From Taxawa tesnikishii (nom. ined.) (Eukaryota > Ascomycota > Dothideomycetes > Dothideales): a stretch of DNA of 64,000 nucleotides. The position numbers were made by a program, and so were the translations under genes. The notes below the pieces were generated by a model. That model saw only the letters and a list, made by a program, of their open reading frames with translations, ran no database searches and was not told the DNA's origin. The stretch spans positions 641,099-705,098 of the forward strand of contig JAPDRO010000018.1 of assembly GCA_030247885.1 (NCBI GenBank), given 5' to 3'. Of the stretch, positions 24,747 through 36,943 are shown in pieces. Position 1 is the stretch's first letter. Each line of letters starts with the position of its first letter.

Positions 24747-25992
24747 CTACTTGCTTTTCCTCTGCCGCACCTTGCTTCTCGTTGAGCCAGAAGGCGGGGT
24801 ATCTTCCATACTCGCCTCGCTCGCTTCATCCTCCTCACGTTTCACCTCCTCCACCTCGACTTCGGAGGAATCCTCCGCCTCGTGAGGAATCTCAGGGGTG
24901 CGGGGCGAAGCCGGTTGGGCCTGCAGCGCTCCCTGCTCCTCGGCAATCCGCTGGATCATCTGCTTCGCCTGACTCTCGGTTCCGTTCCAGGAGTGGCACT
25001 CGCTGCAGCGCCATTTGCCGACGTCCTCAAGTGATTTGGTGCCCGGCGGGGCTTGGCCGTTGACGAGTTTGCAGTTTTGGCAGATCAGGACGATCCGGTT
25101 TTTGGGTTGGGTCTCGTCGTCGCCTAGAACGACGTCCATGATCCGGTCGTACCAGCGCGGACCGGTGGATACGTATTCAGGGCCCTGGCGAGATGGTGCG
25201 GAAAAGGCGTTGGGAGCAAAGTCCTCGTTCGATGGAGGAGCGACCTGTGGAGGTGGGAGCGATATGTTTGGATCTTGACGTGGGTTCGCATTCTGCAGTG
25301 TTTGCGGCGCCGGGAGAGGCGGTGGTTTGCGTCCAGGAATGTTCGCCGTCGGTGGAGGTGCAATACCTGTACGTTGGACTGGGGGCGCGTTCTTCTTGCT
25401 CTGGCTTCTTGGGGATCTTCCGTTGGAGGAAGACGATGGTGCTGGTTTGGGCTTTGGGCTTTGGCCGTACTTCTCGAGCATCTCGGACGCTTTCTTGTAG
25501 CTCATGTTCTCCTTCAACTTCTCAATAGCGGCGTCGCGTTGCTTGTTCAGCTCGCCGAGGTAGGTTTCCGTGCTTGATATCCGATAGCTGTAGTATGCTT
25601 CTATGGCTGTCCTGATGCCGTATATGCTAGACACCATCAGTGACAAACTTCTGTGCCGTGTTCTCCGCATGCGTACACCAGAGGTCCTCCTGCTACGCCG
25701 GTGTATTCGGCGGCACGCCAATTCTGCCATCCGGTCACCAGAGTGAGAATGACGGCGACCAGAATGTAAGCGAAGCCGGTGTAAAGCGTCCACAGGACCT
25801 TGTAGCGTCTTTGGCGTTGTCTGAAGGTGTCGGCTCTAGCGCTTGCTCTGTCAATCTTTCCAGTGAGGGCGGAGAGGATCTTCTCGAATGCGGCTGGGGA
25901 CGTGTCATTGCCCTGTCATTGGTTAACGTGGAAGGATTGTTGGCTTAGCGAGCACTTGATGTTACCCAAGTAGGCCACCTGAGTATGGCCAT
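24747..25992 (-). CDS. Lunapark ER-junction protein
   Basis: Complement(join(24747..25626, 25677..25912, 25966..25992)), 380 aa, both introns GT-AG. Lunapark stabilises three-way junctions of the tubular ER. Seen: a 9-codon first exon (MAILRWPTW), the coiled region FEKILSALTGKIDRASARAD, two membrane segments (TLYTGFAYILVAVILTLVTG and the one through GGPLVIYGIRTAIEAYYSY), a coiled coil, a proline-rich linker, and the Lunapark zinc ribbon CQNC...WRCSECHSWNG. The tail is acidic. The frame is unbroken. Length and order fit the fungal family. Confidence 0.9.
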
Positions 25993-26275
25993 GGTGGCTG
26001 AGAGTGTGTTCAGGTGTATTGTGTTGTGTTATGTCGTGTTGCGTAGTTGCCTTGTCTTGCAGAAAGCGCGTAGTTTGGTATTTGGTCGCGTGTGAATGGT
26101 AATCGTATCGAAGATGAAGCGGGAGTAGATTTCACATGTCTCGGCTGTCGCATGTGCAGCTCGACAGGCGCCACGTCATTCGCTCAGCCTCCATCCAGCT
26201 TCGGCATCTGTTGTCCCGCAAGAAAGCAAGCGCAGGCAGCCACCACTCCGGGCCGCGACTGCTGCTTTGATCCGT

Positions 26276-26324
26276 CACCATGCACCATGCACCATACACC
26301 ATGCACCATACACCATACACCATG
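26276..26324. repeat. 7-bp tandem repeat (CACCATG/CACCATA)7
   Basis: Seven 7-bp units alternating CACCATG and CACCATA. First member of a cluster of unrelated short tandem arrays upstream of the Lunapark gene. Confidence 0.95.
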
Positions 26325-26365
26325 CACGCGAGTACTCGTACTTGTATCAGGAGAAATCCACGATT

Positions 26366-26367
26366 GG

Positions 26368-26398
<31 letters not shown>

Positions 26399-26400
26399 GT
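26366..26400. repeat. 6-bp tandem repeat (GGGCAT)n
   Basis: About six units of GGGCAT, the last one changed to GGGCGT and running into a GTGCAGGTGCAC stretch. Confidence 0.95.
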
Positions 26401-26469
26401 GCAGGTGCACGTGCAGGTGGTCTCCAGTATCAGAACCAAGTCAAACACCTGTACAGATATGCATGGTTT

Positions 26470-26511
26470 CATAAGGCATACTGCATAAGGCATACTGCAT
26501 AAGGCATACTG
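26470..26511. repeat. 14-bp tandem repeat x3
   Basis: Three identical copies of CATAAGGCATACTG. Confidence 0.95.
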
Positions 26512-26550
26512 CATGAGACATACTGTCGCTATCTGTGTCGTGTCGATTGT

Positions 26551-26655
26551 GTCGTGTTGATTTTGCCTGTGTCGTGTTGATTTTGTTTGTGTCGTGTTGA
26601 TTTTGTTTGTGTCGTGTTGATTTTGTTTGTGTCGTGTTGGTTTTGTCGTGTTGAT
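26551..26655. repeat. 20-bp tandem repeat, about five copies
   Basis: The unit is GTCGTGTTGATTTTGTTTGT, with degenerate copies at both ends. The region 25993-27013 otherwise holds no gene and ends with a CCGGAAG x3 array at 26720-26745. Confidence 0.9.
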
Positions 26656-26719
26656 TGTGTCGTCGCGTTGGTCTTTCGCATTGCAAATGCATGAATGAAA
26701 CCATTGTTCTCGTCCCCTA

Positions 26720-26745
26720 GCCGGAAGCCGGAAGCCGGAAGCCGA
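26720..26745. repeat. (CCGGAAG)3 array
   Basis: Three and a half units of CCGGAAG close to the golgin promoter. Confidence 0.9.
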
Positions 26746-27013
26746 GCCGCGCGGGCCGAACACGGCCGAACAGCTGGTGCTGGTGCTGGTTCGCAGATGC
26801 TTACAGTACGGCCAGTCCCTGTCGCTTTTGAGATGAGATGGTGAGAGGAGAACAGAGCCTCAACTCAACCATGTCGTGTGCGTGCGCCACTTCTTGTATC
26901 TCCCTGTGAGCCGTGTCTGTCTTCAACAATGATGCATTTGCGGCAATTCGCATGAGCCTGACGACACTTGTGCTTGGGCTTAACACCATCATTGCAGCCT
27001 GGCAGCAGGCACA

Positions 27014-30000
27014 ATGTTTCAAGTACGTCGAGCAAACACCCGTAAGCACCTCCAAGACCCTGAGCAGCCATTGACAGTCTGCAGCGCTTGAAGGGCTTCA
27101 ACCTTGAGAACTTCCTAGATAGCAAGATTGCAGAAGAGCAAGCTCGCCAGCGGAACGCACAGCAATCACCTTCTTCCTCAGCCGGCCAACGACGAACACC
27201 TTCAAACGCCAGACCATCCAATGCCCGTACCGACTCTCGGTCACGACGGCCTCAAGGAGGAGATGGCGACAAAGCGCCAACGGTGAAGGGTCCGGACCCG
27301 TCCGAGTTCGTTATAGAAGACGACGACTCGCTCCCCAGCCGAGCCGCGACCCCGAAACCCCCTGCAAAAGACGGCAGCGATGAAACGACAGTCGACCGCG
27401 CTCAAGCGGCCAACGAAAACGCGCCCGCAGACAAAGATGCGGGCTCTGGAGAGAAGGCGGCCGAGGCCAAGGCGCCTGAAGAGCTGCCTCAGGATGTGCG
27501 GTTAAAGCTGCGTAAGCTGGAGAAACTCGAGTCACGATACCATGGTGAGCTAGCTCAAGAACGCGAATTACTAGTGACAGCTTTGTTTGACCATGCGCAG
27601 ATCTCCTACGCTCATATCGCATCGCCCATTCCAGAGTCACGGCAATCGAACCCTTCGAGGCAGCTCTCCGTGAAAATACACCCCTCGCTTCGATAGCTGA
27701 CCCCAGCGCCCTTGTGGAGTACCTCTCCCAGATCAACCTGAAAGGCGACATGGTCATGCAGGAGCTCAAAAGAGTGTCTGGAGAAAGAGACGAACTGAGG
27801 GTCAAGCTGGAGGAGGCCGAGAAGCAAACAAAAGTGGCTTACGACGAGGCGGCGGGGCTTCGTAAAGAGAGGGACGATGCAGCGGCAGAGAAAATAAAGA
27901 ACTCCGACGGTGGTGCTACGGGAAGTGACACGGCACAGGAAGATGCCGACCCCTTAGGCGTGCAGAAGGCCAACAAAGAAGCAGCGGCCGATCAGACTCA
28001 GGAAGGCAAGGCTACATCCAAGGCAGAGGAGAAGGAGAAGAGCGAAGACCTCTTCTCTTACGAGAGCGAGGTTCCGCGCCTCCAAGCCGAGGTGCAGAAA
28101 CAGTCGGAGTACATCAATGAACTTACTACGGAGAATGCTACCCTTCGATCTGATCTTGGTACCGCTAGGGATTCCTACCAGAAGGTGCTCGACACGCAAG
28201 AAGAGACGTCGAGAAACCACCAGGTCGCTAAGGAACTTCTGGAGCGCGAAAAGGTCCAGCTGGAGAACAAGATCGAGACGGCAGAGAGAGAAGCTCGCGG
28301 AATCCGGGAGCAGCTGGCCAACTCTACAAATACCTCCCAGGCCGAGCAAGAAAACATGCAAGCTCAAGTCAAGATTCTTGAGGGTGAGCTTGCAGGCGCT
28401 CAGACGAAGCTTCAAGACACCGAGAAGTCCATGCGCGATCTTTCTGACAAGGCTCAGGCTGCTGAGGCAGCAGCTCAATCGCGAGAACACGAACTCAAGA
28501 AACAACTAGAGACGTTGAGGGCTGAAGTATCCGATAACGCTTCGGACAAAAAGCGTATCGGCACCCTGGACAACCTAGTTAAGAGCATGAAGACCCAACT
28601 ACAGGATGCCGAAGCCGCAACGAGGATTGCTGAGGCCGATCTCGCCAGCCTACGCGAAACCTTGTCACATGCAGAGCAAGGGCGTGATATCGCACAAGAA
28701 GCATTGAACTCCAAGAAAGGTCATGAATCTGCCGTCGTTAGTTTGCGCAGCCAGCTAAAGAAAACTGAGAAGGAGCGTGACGACGCCTATCAGATGATTC
28801 TCAATTGTGGGAAGTGCGAAATACCTAAACAAGACGAGCAATCTGCGCCTGTTGCTGGAGCACAGGATGCTCCTGGTCTTGCTGCGAGTGCGGAAGAGAA
28901 CAAGGAAGACGCGGATGGAGCAGGCCAAGGCGCGAAAAAGAAGAAGAAGAACAAGAACAAAAGAAGAAGGCCACAGGTGGAGCACAAAACACTCCTGAAG
29001 CAGCACCTGCGGAAACTGCACCTGCGGAATCCACGAACGAAACATCGAGAGCCGTTGTCTCGATGGGTCAAAGCGAGAAGCCTGTTCTGTCGGACGAGCA
29101 GCGGCAACACATTTACCGTCATATCTTGAACAGCATGGCTCACCTTGCTCAAAGCCGTGACCCCCAGAGCGAGGAGCAAGACCAAAGAATCCAGCACTTG
29201 GAGAACTTGATCGAGGAAAAGGACGCCGAGATCAAGCGTCTCTCAAGCTTGATCGACAATAAAGAAGCCGCGATTGACCGCTTGCATGGGAAGCTCAAGG
29301 GCGAGGAGGATTTGCGCGAGGAGATCGAGAGTCTTAGAGACGACCTGATGGAGGTGGGCAATGAGCACGTTGCCGCAAAGACCAACTAAAGCAGCTCCGC
29401 GAACAGAAGGCTGCAACGGAGCAAGAGCACGCTGAGGAACTGAAGCAACTCGGGGATAGATGCGCGTCGCTTAAGACGCGCTCTGCTGAGCTCGAGTCTC
29501 TGGTCAAGGACAAGAATGAAGAACACGAAAGGGTTAAGCAGGAGCTTGACGATTTCAAGAAGAACAACAAGGCATCAAGCAAAGCCCGCGAGGACGAATA
29601 TGCGGCTGCCATCAAGGCAGAGAAGGAGGCGCTGGAGAAGGCTAATGAAACATCTAAGAAGGAGATCGAGGAGTTAAAGGCCGGCCATATGGCCACGAAT
29701 GCAGAGTCCGACAAGAAGTATAAAGACCTGAGCTCAGAATTTGATAAACTCAAGTCGAAGGCTTCGTCTTTACAGACTGATTTGTCTGCAGCAAATGAGC
29801 TCGCGCAGACAAGGTACAAAGATCTCACAGCTTTGCGAGAGCATCTAAACAAAGTTCAACCTGAACTCAACAGCTTGCGCAATGAGGTGAAGGAACTCAA
29901 GGACGCGAAGGAAGAGCTGAACACCACGTCTACCGCCCTGCGAAAGCTCGAGGCAAAGGAGAAGGATTTGCGCTCAGAGATTTCTCTCTACAAGTCCCAG

Positions 30001-31280
30001 CTTACCGACAAGGAGCAGGAAATCGGGACCCTAAACGACAAAGTAAAGCAGGGCAACGAGCGGGTGTCTAACTTGGAAGAGACTCACAGCAAAACCCAAA
30101 AGGAGCTTCAGCGCGCTGAGAGGGAACACAACGAGACGATCGCCGCGAAGGACAAGCTATTGAACGAGCTGTCTACGACCAGGTCAGACCTGCAAAAGGC
30201 CCGTACAACTCTCCAAGATCTCGAAGCACAAGTTGCCAAATTCAACCGTGAAGTCACCCAGCTACGGGACGAGCTCGAGCTTAAGAGCGCCCAGCAGGCT
30301 AGCGCGCAGTCGCTCATGGACAGCATGCAGGATCAGACACGAGAGCTGGCAACCCAGATGAAAGAGACAAAGGAAAGATGCGAAAGCCTGGAGGAAGAGC
30401 TCGCAGACGCGCATCGCCTGCTCAGCGAAAGGAGTCGCGAAGGCGAAACGATGCGAAGACTGTTGAACGACGTCGAAGGCCGCGCAGACGCTCGAGTCAA
30501 AGACATGCGCGAGCGTCTGGATGTGGCGGTAGAAGAGCGAGAAAGAGCAGAAGACGAGGCCGCGCAGGCCGGCCGTCGGCGGAGCAGGGAGGTCGAGGAC
30601 CTGAAAAACCGGCTCCGAGAAGCGGAAAGGGCGGCAAACGCCGCAAAGGAAGACAAAGAAGGCTTCGAGCGGAGGGAAAAGGAGTTCAGAAGCCAGCGCG
30701 AGGAGCTCGAGCGCAGAGCCGCGGCCGCCCAGGAAGAAGTCAATGAAGTCCGCTCCGCCCTGAGCCAGCTCAGAGACGCACTCGACGAGGGCGAAAAGCA
30801 GAGCCGCGAGCTGGACAAGGAGAAGACAGAACTTAGACGCGCGCTTGAGGATAAAGAGATGCGCCTCGCGTCCCTGCAGAAGAGCTCGAAGGCCATGGCA
30901 GAGGAACTGCGCAGCCTGCAGACCGAGAGGAAGAGGCAACCGAGCCTGCAGTCGCAGTCGACACGCACGTCCATCGACTCGTCGCGCGTGGCTTCGCCCA
31001 CGCCCTCACGCACCCGCACCCAGAACGGTAGCATCGCGACCACGGGTGGCCCGGACGCGGCGCCTAGTGTGGATTACGTCTACCTCAAGAACGTGCTGTT
31101 GCAGTTCCTGGAACAGAAGGACAAGAAGCATCAGATGCAGCTCGTGCCGGTCTTGAAGATGTTATTGCATTTCAACAAGTGAGTATTCTCTTGCCTTGAA
31201 CGATACGCCGAGCGGCCGGTTGCTGACAAGCGTGCAGGGAGGACGAGCAGAAGTGGACAACGGCCATCTCTAGCATGTAA
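27014..31280 (+). CDS. GRIP-domain golgin (coiled-coil Golgi tether)
   Basis: Join(27014..27022, 27085..27544, 27601..31178, 31238..31280), about 1363 aa. GRIP golgins bind ARL-type GTPases on the trans-Golgi and tether vesicles. The first exon is MFQ, then RLKGFNLENFLDSKIAEEQA. Most of the protein is heptad-rich coiled coil with Lys/Glu/Gln bias. The C-terminus contains YVYLKNVLLQFLEQKDKK and LVPVLKMLLHFNKEDEQKW, the GRIP signature, split by the last 59-nt intron. Frame slips near 28960 (AAAA) and 29385 (AA) are -1 and are repaired by one A each. The ATG choice rests on the splice-linked MFQ exon, which is usual for Imh1-like fungal proteins. Confidence 0.87.
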
Positions 31281-31521
31281 GGTGGGCTGAGCCCTATTGA
31301 GACGGATGGAGAAGTTTCGCAATGTACCATATCATTACGCGTCGCAAGAAGGTCATCTTTGGCATGTACCGTGTCCGGGAAACTTTCAAGCTCTTATAGA
31401 TTCTGTAAGATCGGATATAGTGCGTACGCTCAAATGCGATGCTTTCGCTACGCTGTAGTGACCAAATATCGATCAGACCTTCGATCTCACCGGAAGAGCA
31501 GCGACCTCATCCGGGCCAGGA

Positions 31522-32792
31522 TTATGCACCACTGGCGGCAGTAGGCGAGTCAGCAGCTGGCGTTAACGGCGCAGCAGCTGATCCCGCCACGCCCTTGTGC
31601 TCTCCAAGCTTGCTCTTCCTCTTGTTCACGAAGCCTTTCCCCGGGCTGTCCCACGCGTAGTCGAGGTACTCGCCGAGCTGCTCTTGTATGCCATCAGCCA
31701 GAATCTCAACCGCGCGTCTACGGTTCAAACTCCATTCGTGGTCCCTCTTCCAGCGGCCTGCGTGCATTGCCGTCTGCTCCCCGTTCTCGAGTCCGTCGAG
31801 TATACTCCGCCACACCTGGATCGTCTTTTGCAGCTCGCCGGCGTTGCTGACGCCCATGACGCTGATACCCAGCTTCGTGTCGCCCAGCACCTGCTCGTTG
31901 GCCTCGCGCTGCCACGGTACGCCTGACGCAGGGTCGCCGTGCGAGCCCACCGTCTCGCCCTTGACGATCCATTGCTCCAGCGCGTACCTGATGGCGACCA
32001 CTTCCAGCCGTTCGTGGTGCCGGTCGCAAAGTCGGACGCTCGCCGCACGGCCTCACGCAGTCCCGCCGGAGACGGATGCCAGTCCTCCGTCGCTCCCTGC
32101 GGCACGCCGACCCGGCGGAGCAGGCCCATGCCTAGTGGAGACGCGTTGGGTACGACGTCGACGCCGGCTGCCTTGAGCTCGGCGAGCGCGTACGACTCCA
32201 GCGTCGTGTTCTGCAATGTGAAGTTCGCGTACGACATGACGGCATCCAACGGCTCGCCCGTCTCCCGGTATATCCGCTTCGCCAGCGAGCACAGCACCGG
32301 CAGCGGGTATCCCGAAATGCCTACGTACTTGATCGTGCCCTCTTCGTCTCGTATCCGTCGCAGCTCTTTCACCGCCTCCACCACCTCGTCCCCCGTCACG
32401 AACTCGACGTCGTGGCAGTACACCAGGTCCAGGTAGTCGGTCCGCAGTCGCTGGAGACTGCGCCGTATGCTCTGGTACAGCCACTCTGGCGAGTAATCGA
32501 ACTCCTCGGCCGCGATGCGACCGACTTTGGTGATGTAGAACATGTCGGCGCGTGGCACGTTGGTATGGACGAAGTCGGTGTCGAGAGCGGCACCGAGGAG
32601 CTCTTCAGATGGGCCGTAGTAAGGGGAAGTGTCGAAGGCCCGGACGCCGTACTCGAGAGCTTGCTGCACGAGGCCTACCGTGTCCAGCTTGTATGGATCA
32701 TGGTTGTACTGCGTGTTGAAGGTTGCGCAGCCGAAGATCAGAGGCGGGAGGATGTTGGAGAGACGCTGTGCTGGCTTTCCCTTCTTGTTCAT
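31522..32792 (-). CDS. Aldo-keto reductase, D-arabinose/L-galactose dehydrogenase type
   Basis: About 423 aa, no intron. NAD(P)-dependent oxidation of a sugar to its lactone is the expected reaction for this AKR group (ARA2-like). The catalytic tetrad is visible: D and Y in RAFDTSPYYGPSEELLG, K in FYITKVGR, and H in LDLVYCHDVEFVTG. Also LPPLIFGCATFNTQYN, TIKYVGISGYPLP and NASPLGMGLL. The frame slips once near 32029 (TTT in the coding strand); one extra T gives RRASDFCDRHHERLEVVAI and continues to WIVKGETVGSHGDP. The C-terminal tail is longer than usual and Ala/Pro-rich. It is convergent with the golgin, 241 nt away. Confidence 0.87.
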
Positions 32793-32874
32793 TACGACGG
32801 ACGGAGGCTGCTCAACCAGAGAAGTTTGGTGTGCGAGAGGTTTGTGTTGAGTGTTTCAAGGCAGCAGATGGCGA

Positions 32875-32931
32875 TTGTTGTTGTTGTTGTTGCTGTTATT
32901 GTTGTTGTTGTTGTTGTTGTTGTTGCTGCTA
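32875..32931. repeat. (GTT)n microsatellite upstream of the aldo-keto reductase
   Basis: About 19 GTT/GCT triplets, 80-140 nt upstream of the AKR start codon, so probably within its 5' UTR or promoter. Confidence 0.95.
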
Positions 32932-33963
32932 CCCAGCACTGACAAGTAGATTAGGATATCAAGTAGCTATACAAGTATCGAGGTGAAAGGACGTTAGCAA
33001 CGGGTAAAGGGCACGGAGGCAGCAGCTCGTCGAGACCACCGATCACGACTGCCAAAGCACCGTGCACGGCGGTCTTGGCCCGTGCCGATGCCCAGCGCAA
33101 GACGCGACAAAGGTGGCCGGCCTCTGTGGCCTTTCGACACCAAAATGGCGACATGGAATACATTCGAGACGAGGTGCTTCTGGCAGCTTTCCGGAGCGGT
33201 GATTCGAGCACGATTCGAGCACGATCCGAGCACGATTCGAGCACCGTTCGGCTTTGCGGTCAACCGCTGATACTCCTAGGACAGTCAGAGTACGACATGG
33301 TCGCGGATCCGACCGCTGGATGCTCCGAGTCATCAAATTGCCTGGATGGCCAGATAGATGGCCCACTGCCTTCTTCAAACCCAAGCGGTCCGGCTGCGCA
33401 AGTGTTGTAATACCACGACGAGTAAGACATGCGCGCCTCCGAAGCCCGGTGTCCGTGCGGCTAACAGATCTAACGCAGCCCCAAGACATACTGTACGATA
33501 GCGTCTCGCGCCGAGGGGTCAACGACGCTGCAATCGAGTTGGTAGAACAATAAAACAAACCAGCTCTCATGATAGTTGCAATGGCGCTGTCTGGTCCAGG
33601 CTCGTTTGTCTCTGACAGGCTCTCGATTTACACCTAGACCGCATCTCTGTCCGAGGCTGATGGAGAAGCGCTGCACGCCTGAACCAACACTTCCCATCGC
33701 AAGGCAGCTGCACACTATCGACGAGGGTAGCGAAAACGAAACAAGTTCGATACATCTGAAGAATCAGCCGGTCAAGCCCGTTATTGGAGAAACGGGCCTG
33801 ACGCTAACGAGGTGGCTGAGCACACAACCGCAGCATCGCTAAGCCCCCACCATGCCTGGTACAAAACAGTCCAAAGCAAGTCCGCAAATCCAACCTCTAT
33901 TGTTATCCAGCAGCACACGGAGCAGCTTGTTTCGCGAAAACGACAACGTCCACTGCCGAGGCC
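32932..33963. other. Intergenic region with a short direct repeat
   Basis: About 1 kb without a recognisable gene. It holds four tandem copies of an 11-bp unit close to GATTCGAGCAC at 33201-33245. Confidence 0.5.
33201..33245. repeat. 11-bp tandem repeat x4
   Basis: Four near-identical copies of GATTCGAGCAC; the third has GATCCGAGCAC and the fourth ends in CACCGTTCG. Confidence 0.85.
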
Positions 33964-35967
33964 ATGGACCCCCTTTCAATAACAACGGCATGTGTTGCGT
34001 TGCTCGGTGTTATCGGCAAAACCTCGCACGCCATAGCAAGCTTCGTGCGGACATGCAGCGAAGCACGCGATGATCTCGCCGCCGTGAGCAGGGAGCTCTC
34101 CGCCCTGTGCGCCGTGCTCGGGCTTCTGATCGAGGATGCTACCTCGACGGACGCGACGCTTCCGGCTGCCTTTCAGAAACACATTTTGGTTTTGGTCGAT
34201 AATTGTTCTGACGTCATCAACCAGATTGCAAGAGTGCTCGAAAACCACGGCGGAAGAACGGGGCCGGCTCGTTGGGCCTCTGATGGTAACGACGAAGTCA
34301 AGGAGTTGCGGGTGTTACTTGAGATTCACAAAGGCTCGCTGAGTCTTGCTCTCGAGCTCGCGAATCTGTAAGTGGCTTTTACTGGCCTGCGATGGATTGT
34401 CGATACGCGCTGACGTGTGACAGGAAATCGGCCAGGGCCATCAGGGATGACACAGCCGTTATCCGACACGGCACCGCGAACATCAAGGACGATACTACAA
34501 AACTCCTACTGCAAATCTGTCAGATCACCGTCCAGATAGCGAAACTTCGCCCGGGTGTCGCCGCTAGTCGAGGGACCGACCCGATTGAGAACCAGACGAT
34601 TGACCTTTGGTTAGAGTCTCTAACAAATTACGCCGAGACGGTGTGCGGTGATCTGATCCATGACGTCCTTCCGGAAACAGGATCAGAGCACGCACCCTCA
34701 GAATGCCTAACCCCGAGCGAGAGTGGCGAGGAAATAGAGGAGGGAGGCGACCTCAAGGTCTACAAAACCCACCACTTGACCGGCGACAATGAGATCCATT
34801 ACATTTGCCTTTGGGAAAACATACTCGTAGGGACGGACGGCTTCGATAATACGATCATCTGGGATGTCGTTACAGGAATTCGACTCGGCTCGTTCAACAG
34901 CAACAAGCGGGGCTGGGGGTCGCGGGATGAACACCACATCAGAGTCTCATATATCTGCGGCCATCCCGACTATGTGTGCGTGCACGATTTGAGGAACGAA
35001 ATTTCCATTTGGGAGTGGAAGAGAAAAAACGAGTCTTCACTCTCCCTCGGGAGAGGCAGAGCAATCCGTCATCACAAAAGAGTTGGTTACGGCTCAGTAT
35101 AGTGTCCGGTATGTCTGAGGGGACGGTGCTGCATTCTTCTGGGCAGACGGCCGTAGCCTGTGGAAAGTAAGAAGCTCCGACTGGAGAGCAAATTGTTTCA
35201 TGACCTTTGCGTCTGGAACTACGATTATGGGTCAAGGGACCTGGCACGGGAGCATTGCAATAATGCTTGACAACGGGTATGTAGCGGTGCTCGATGCCAT
35301 CACGGGCACAATCAAGGCTACGAAGTTGGTGTGTTCCTCGGAGCAGGTCAAGGCTACTAGGATTCACAAGGTTTCCTGGTCACAAGATAAGAGTCGAGTC
35401 AGTGTTATATCGGATGACCTAGTGAAGAATCATGTCACCGTCGCGGTCTGGCACATCAAGAGCGATACTGTCACCACAAGAACATTCAAAGGCCTGCCAA
35501 TCCGCAAAGCGGGAGTGGAGAAGATCGTGACGGAAGAAAAATCTATGAAGATAGTCGAGCAGGAAAAAGGACAGGAAACAGACATAGATCTGGCGAGGAG
35601 CACGGCACACGAGATGGGAGAAGTCAAAAAGTCAACGTTTGACGCACTTTGGTTCGATACCGGGAGCATATTGTACCTTGCTAGCGGAGAGATCCTAGAC
35701 CTCATCGACGTGGAAACATGCACCAGGCGGAGGTATAAGACACCGTTTGCCACCAGAGAGGAACTCAAGGGAACACCGAAGGAGATCCGGGTACGATTAG
35801 GGCTATTCGGAAGGCGCAAGTGTGAGTTCAGTTCCGACACGGGCTCCCAATGCCGCTTGAACTCTGGGAAAACCTCAAGAACAGTAGTCACCAGAGCGGT
35901 CGGAGGGGCTGTGCAGGTTTGGAATCTGGACATTAGGGACATGCCATTCGTTAGACGGCCAGAGTAA
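33964..35967 (+). CDS. STAND-N (PigL_N-like) protein with WD-type beta-propeller, no NTPase domain
   Basis: Exons 33964-34367 and 34424-35967. The N-terminus MDPLSITTACVALLGVIGKT is the hallmark of the fungal N-terminal domain of STAND/NLR-like proteins, followed by an all-helical region. Later segments look like propeller blades: NTIIWDVVTGIRLGSF, VCVHDLRNEISIWEW, AAFFWADGRSLWKV, YVAVLDAITG, TVAVWHIKSDT and AVGGAVQVWNL. The frame slips near 35098 and 35120 (GGGG) can be repaired by one base each. No Walker A or NACHT/NB-ARC block is visible between the two parts, so it is not a complete NLR. The role (incompatibility or immunity-like signalling) is inferred only from the N-terminal domain. 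Confidence 0.6.
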
Positions 35968-36008
35968 GAGCAAGAGTAGGAGCAGCGGTAGTAGTAGAAG
36001 AAGAATAA

Positions 36009-36058
36009 GGAGAAGAAGAAGAAGAAGAAGAAGAAGAAGAAGAAGAAGAAGAAGAAGA
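36009..36058. repeat. (AAG)n microsatellite
   Basis: About 16 AAG triplets in the 3' flank of the STAND-N gene. Confidence 0.95.
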
Positions 36059-36081
36059 GTTTTATATAGCAAAGTCCCTAT

Positions 36082-36312
36082 ATGGCTCAAGTCCATCGTC
36101 ACTATTGGCTCGGCCAGCCCATCAGCAATACCTGGGTCGCCTCGGCCGCAGGAGGTATGAATATCTGGAACTGCGTCACCTTCTTCGATCGTCTGACCGC
36201 CCGGGGATGGGAGAACGAGCGTCAAAACCCTCATGACACACAGTACGGAGGTAGCAGGAAAGAGTTCGCCAACGGGACAATTGCGTCTTCTCGAGAAGTG
36301 AGAGTCTGGTGA
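36082..36312 (+). pseudogene. Possible leftover WD-blade fragment
   Basis: An open frame of 76 codons containing NTWVASAAGGMNIWNCVTFF, which resembles the last blade of the gene just upstream (VVTRAVGGAVQVWNLDI). It may be a relic of a partial duplication or of a longer propeller. It has no other support. The rest of 35968-36943 shows nothing recognisable. Confidence 0.2.
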
Positions 36313-36943
36313 GAGGTGAAAGCAGTCTCTTCGGGGTGGCATAGAAGATTGACGCAGGTGTGGTTTATGGTGTCGAGAAGTCTGGTGGTGGTCGCTTCCT
36401 GGATTTCCTACGATTCATCGGTGGATGTTATCTACAGCTAGAGATACGGTAAGGCTTTTTCAGGGTTGCCCTCTCGGCGGGCACAATTCGTTCGTGAGGG
36501 AGCTGGAAGTCCGAGCGATGTCTACCTTCAATTTCTTCAACAGGCACCATCCGGCGATGTATTTGTTCGTTCTGGCGGGTACGATCGCGGGATGTCTCAA
36601 TGATGCGGAAACTTCAAAGGTGGCGAAGCCATTGTGCGGATCTATCGAGCAGACTTACACGCTGAGGATCTTTAGAGGGTAAGTCTCGTATCAGCTCCTG
36701 AGTGTCCAGACACTGACGATGATGATGATGACTGTAGGACCTTCTGGACTTGTCCAGCGCTATGCAAATGTCTTTACATCGGCTGTTGCTCACACTCAAT
36801 TGCCATGTGCAGTAACATGTCACGTGTTCATTTCGGACTCCGCGGCTTCCGCTGCCCCACTCGAAGTCATCGCCGCGCCGTGACCACACCACCTTGTTAT
36901 ATCTTGCTGGGTACCGTCGACGAGGACGTACAGACAATCCGCC

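Noticed and set aside
26276-26660. Short repeats as a CRISPR-like array
   Set aside because: Units are contiguous without spacers, several unrelated unit types occur, and the genome is fungal.
30378-31156. Arg-rich + strand frames inside the golgin
   Set aside because: Out-of-frame shadows of the coiled-coil coding sequence.
35875-36342. Minus-strand frame with a long leucine run
   Set aside because: It reads through the AAG microsatellite in antisense and overlaps the STAND-N gene.
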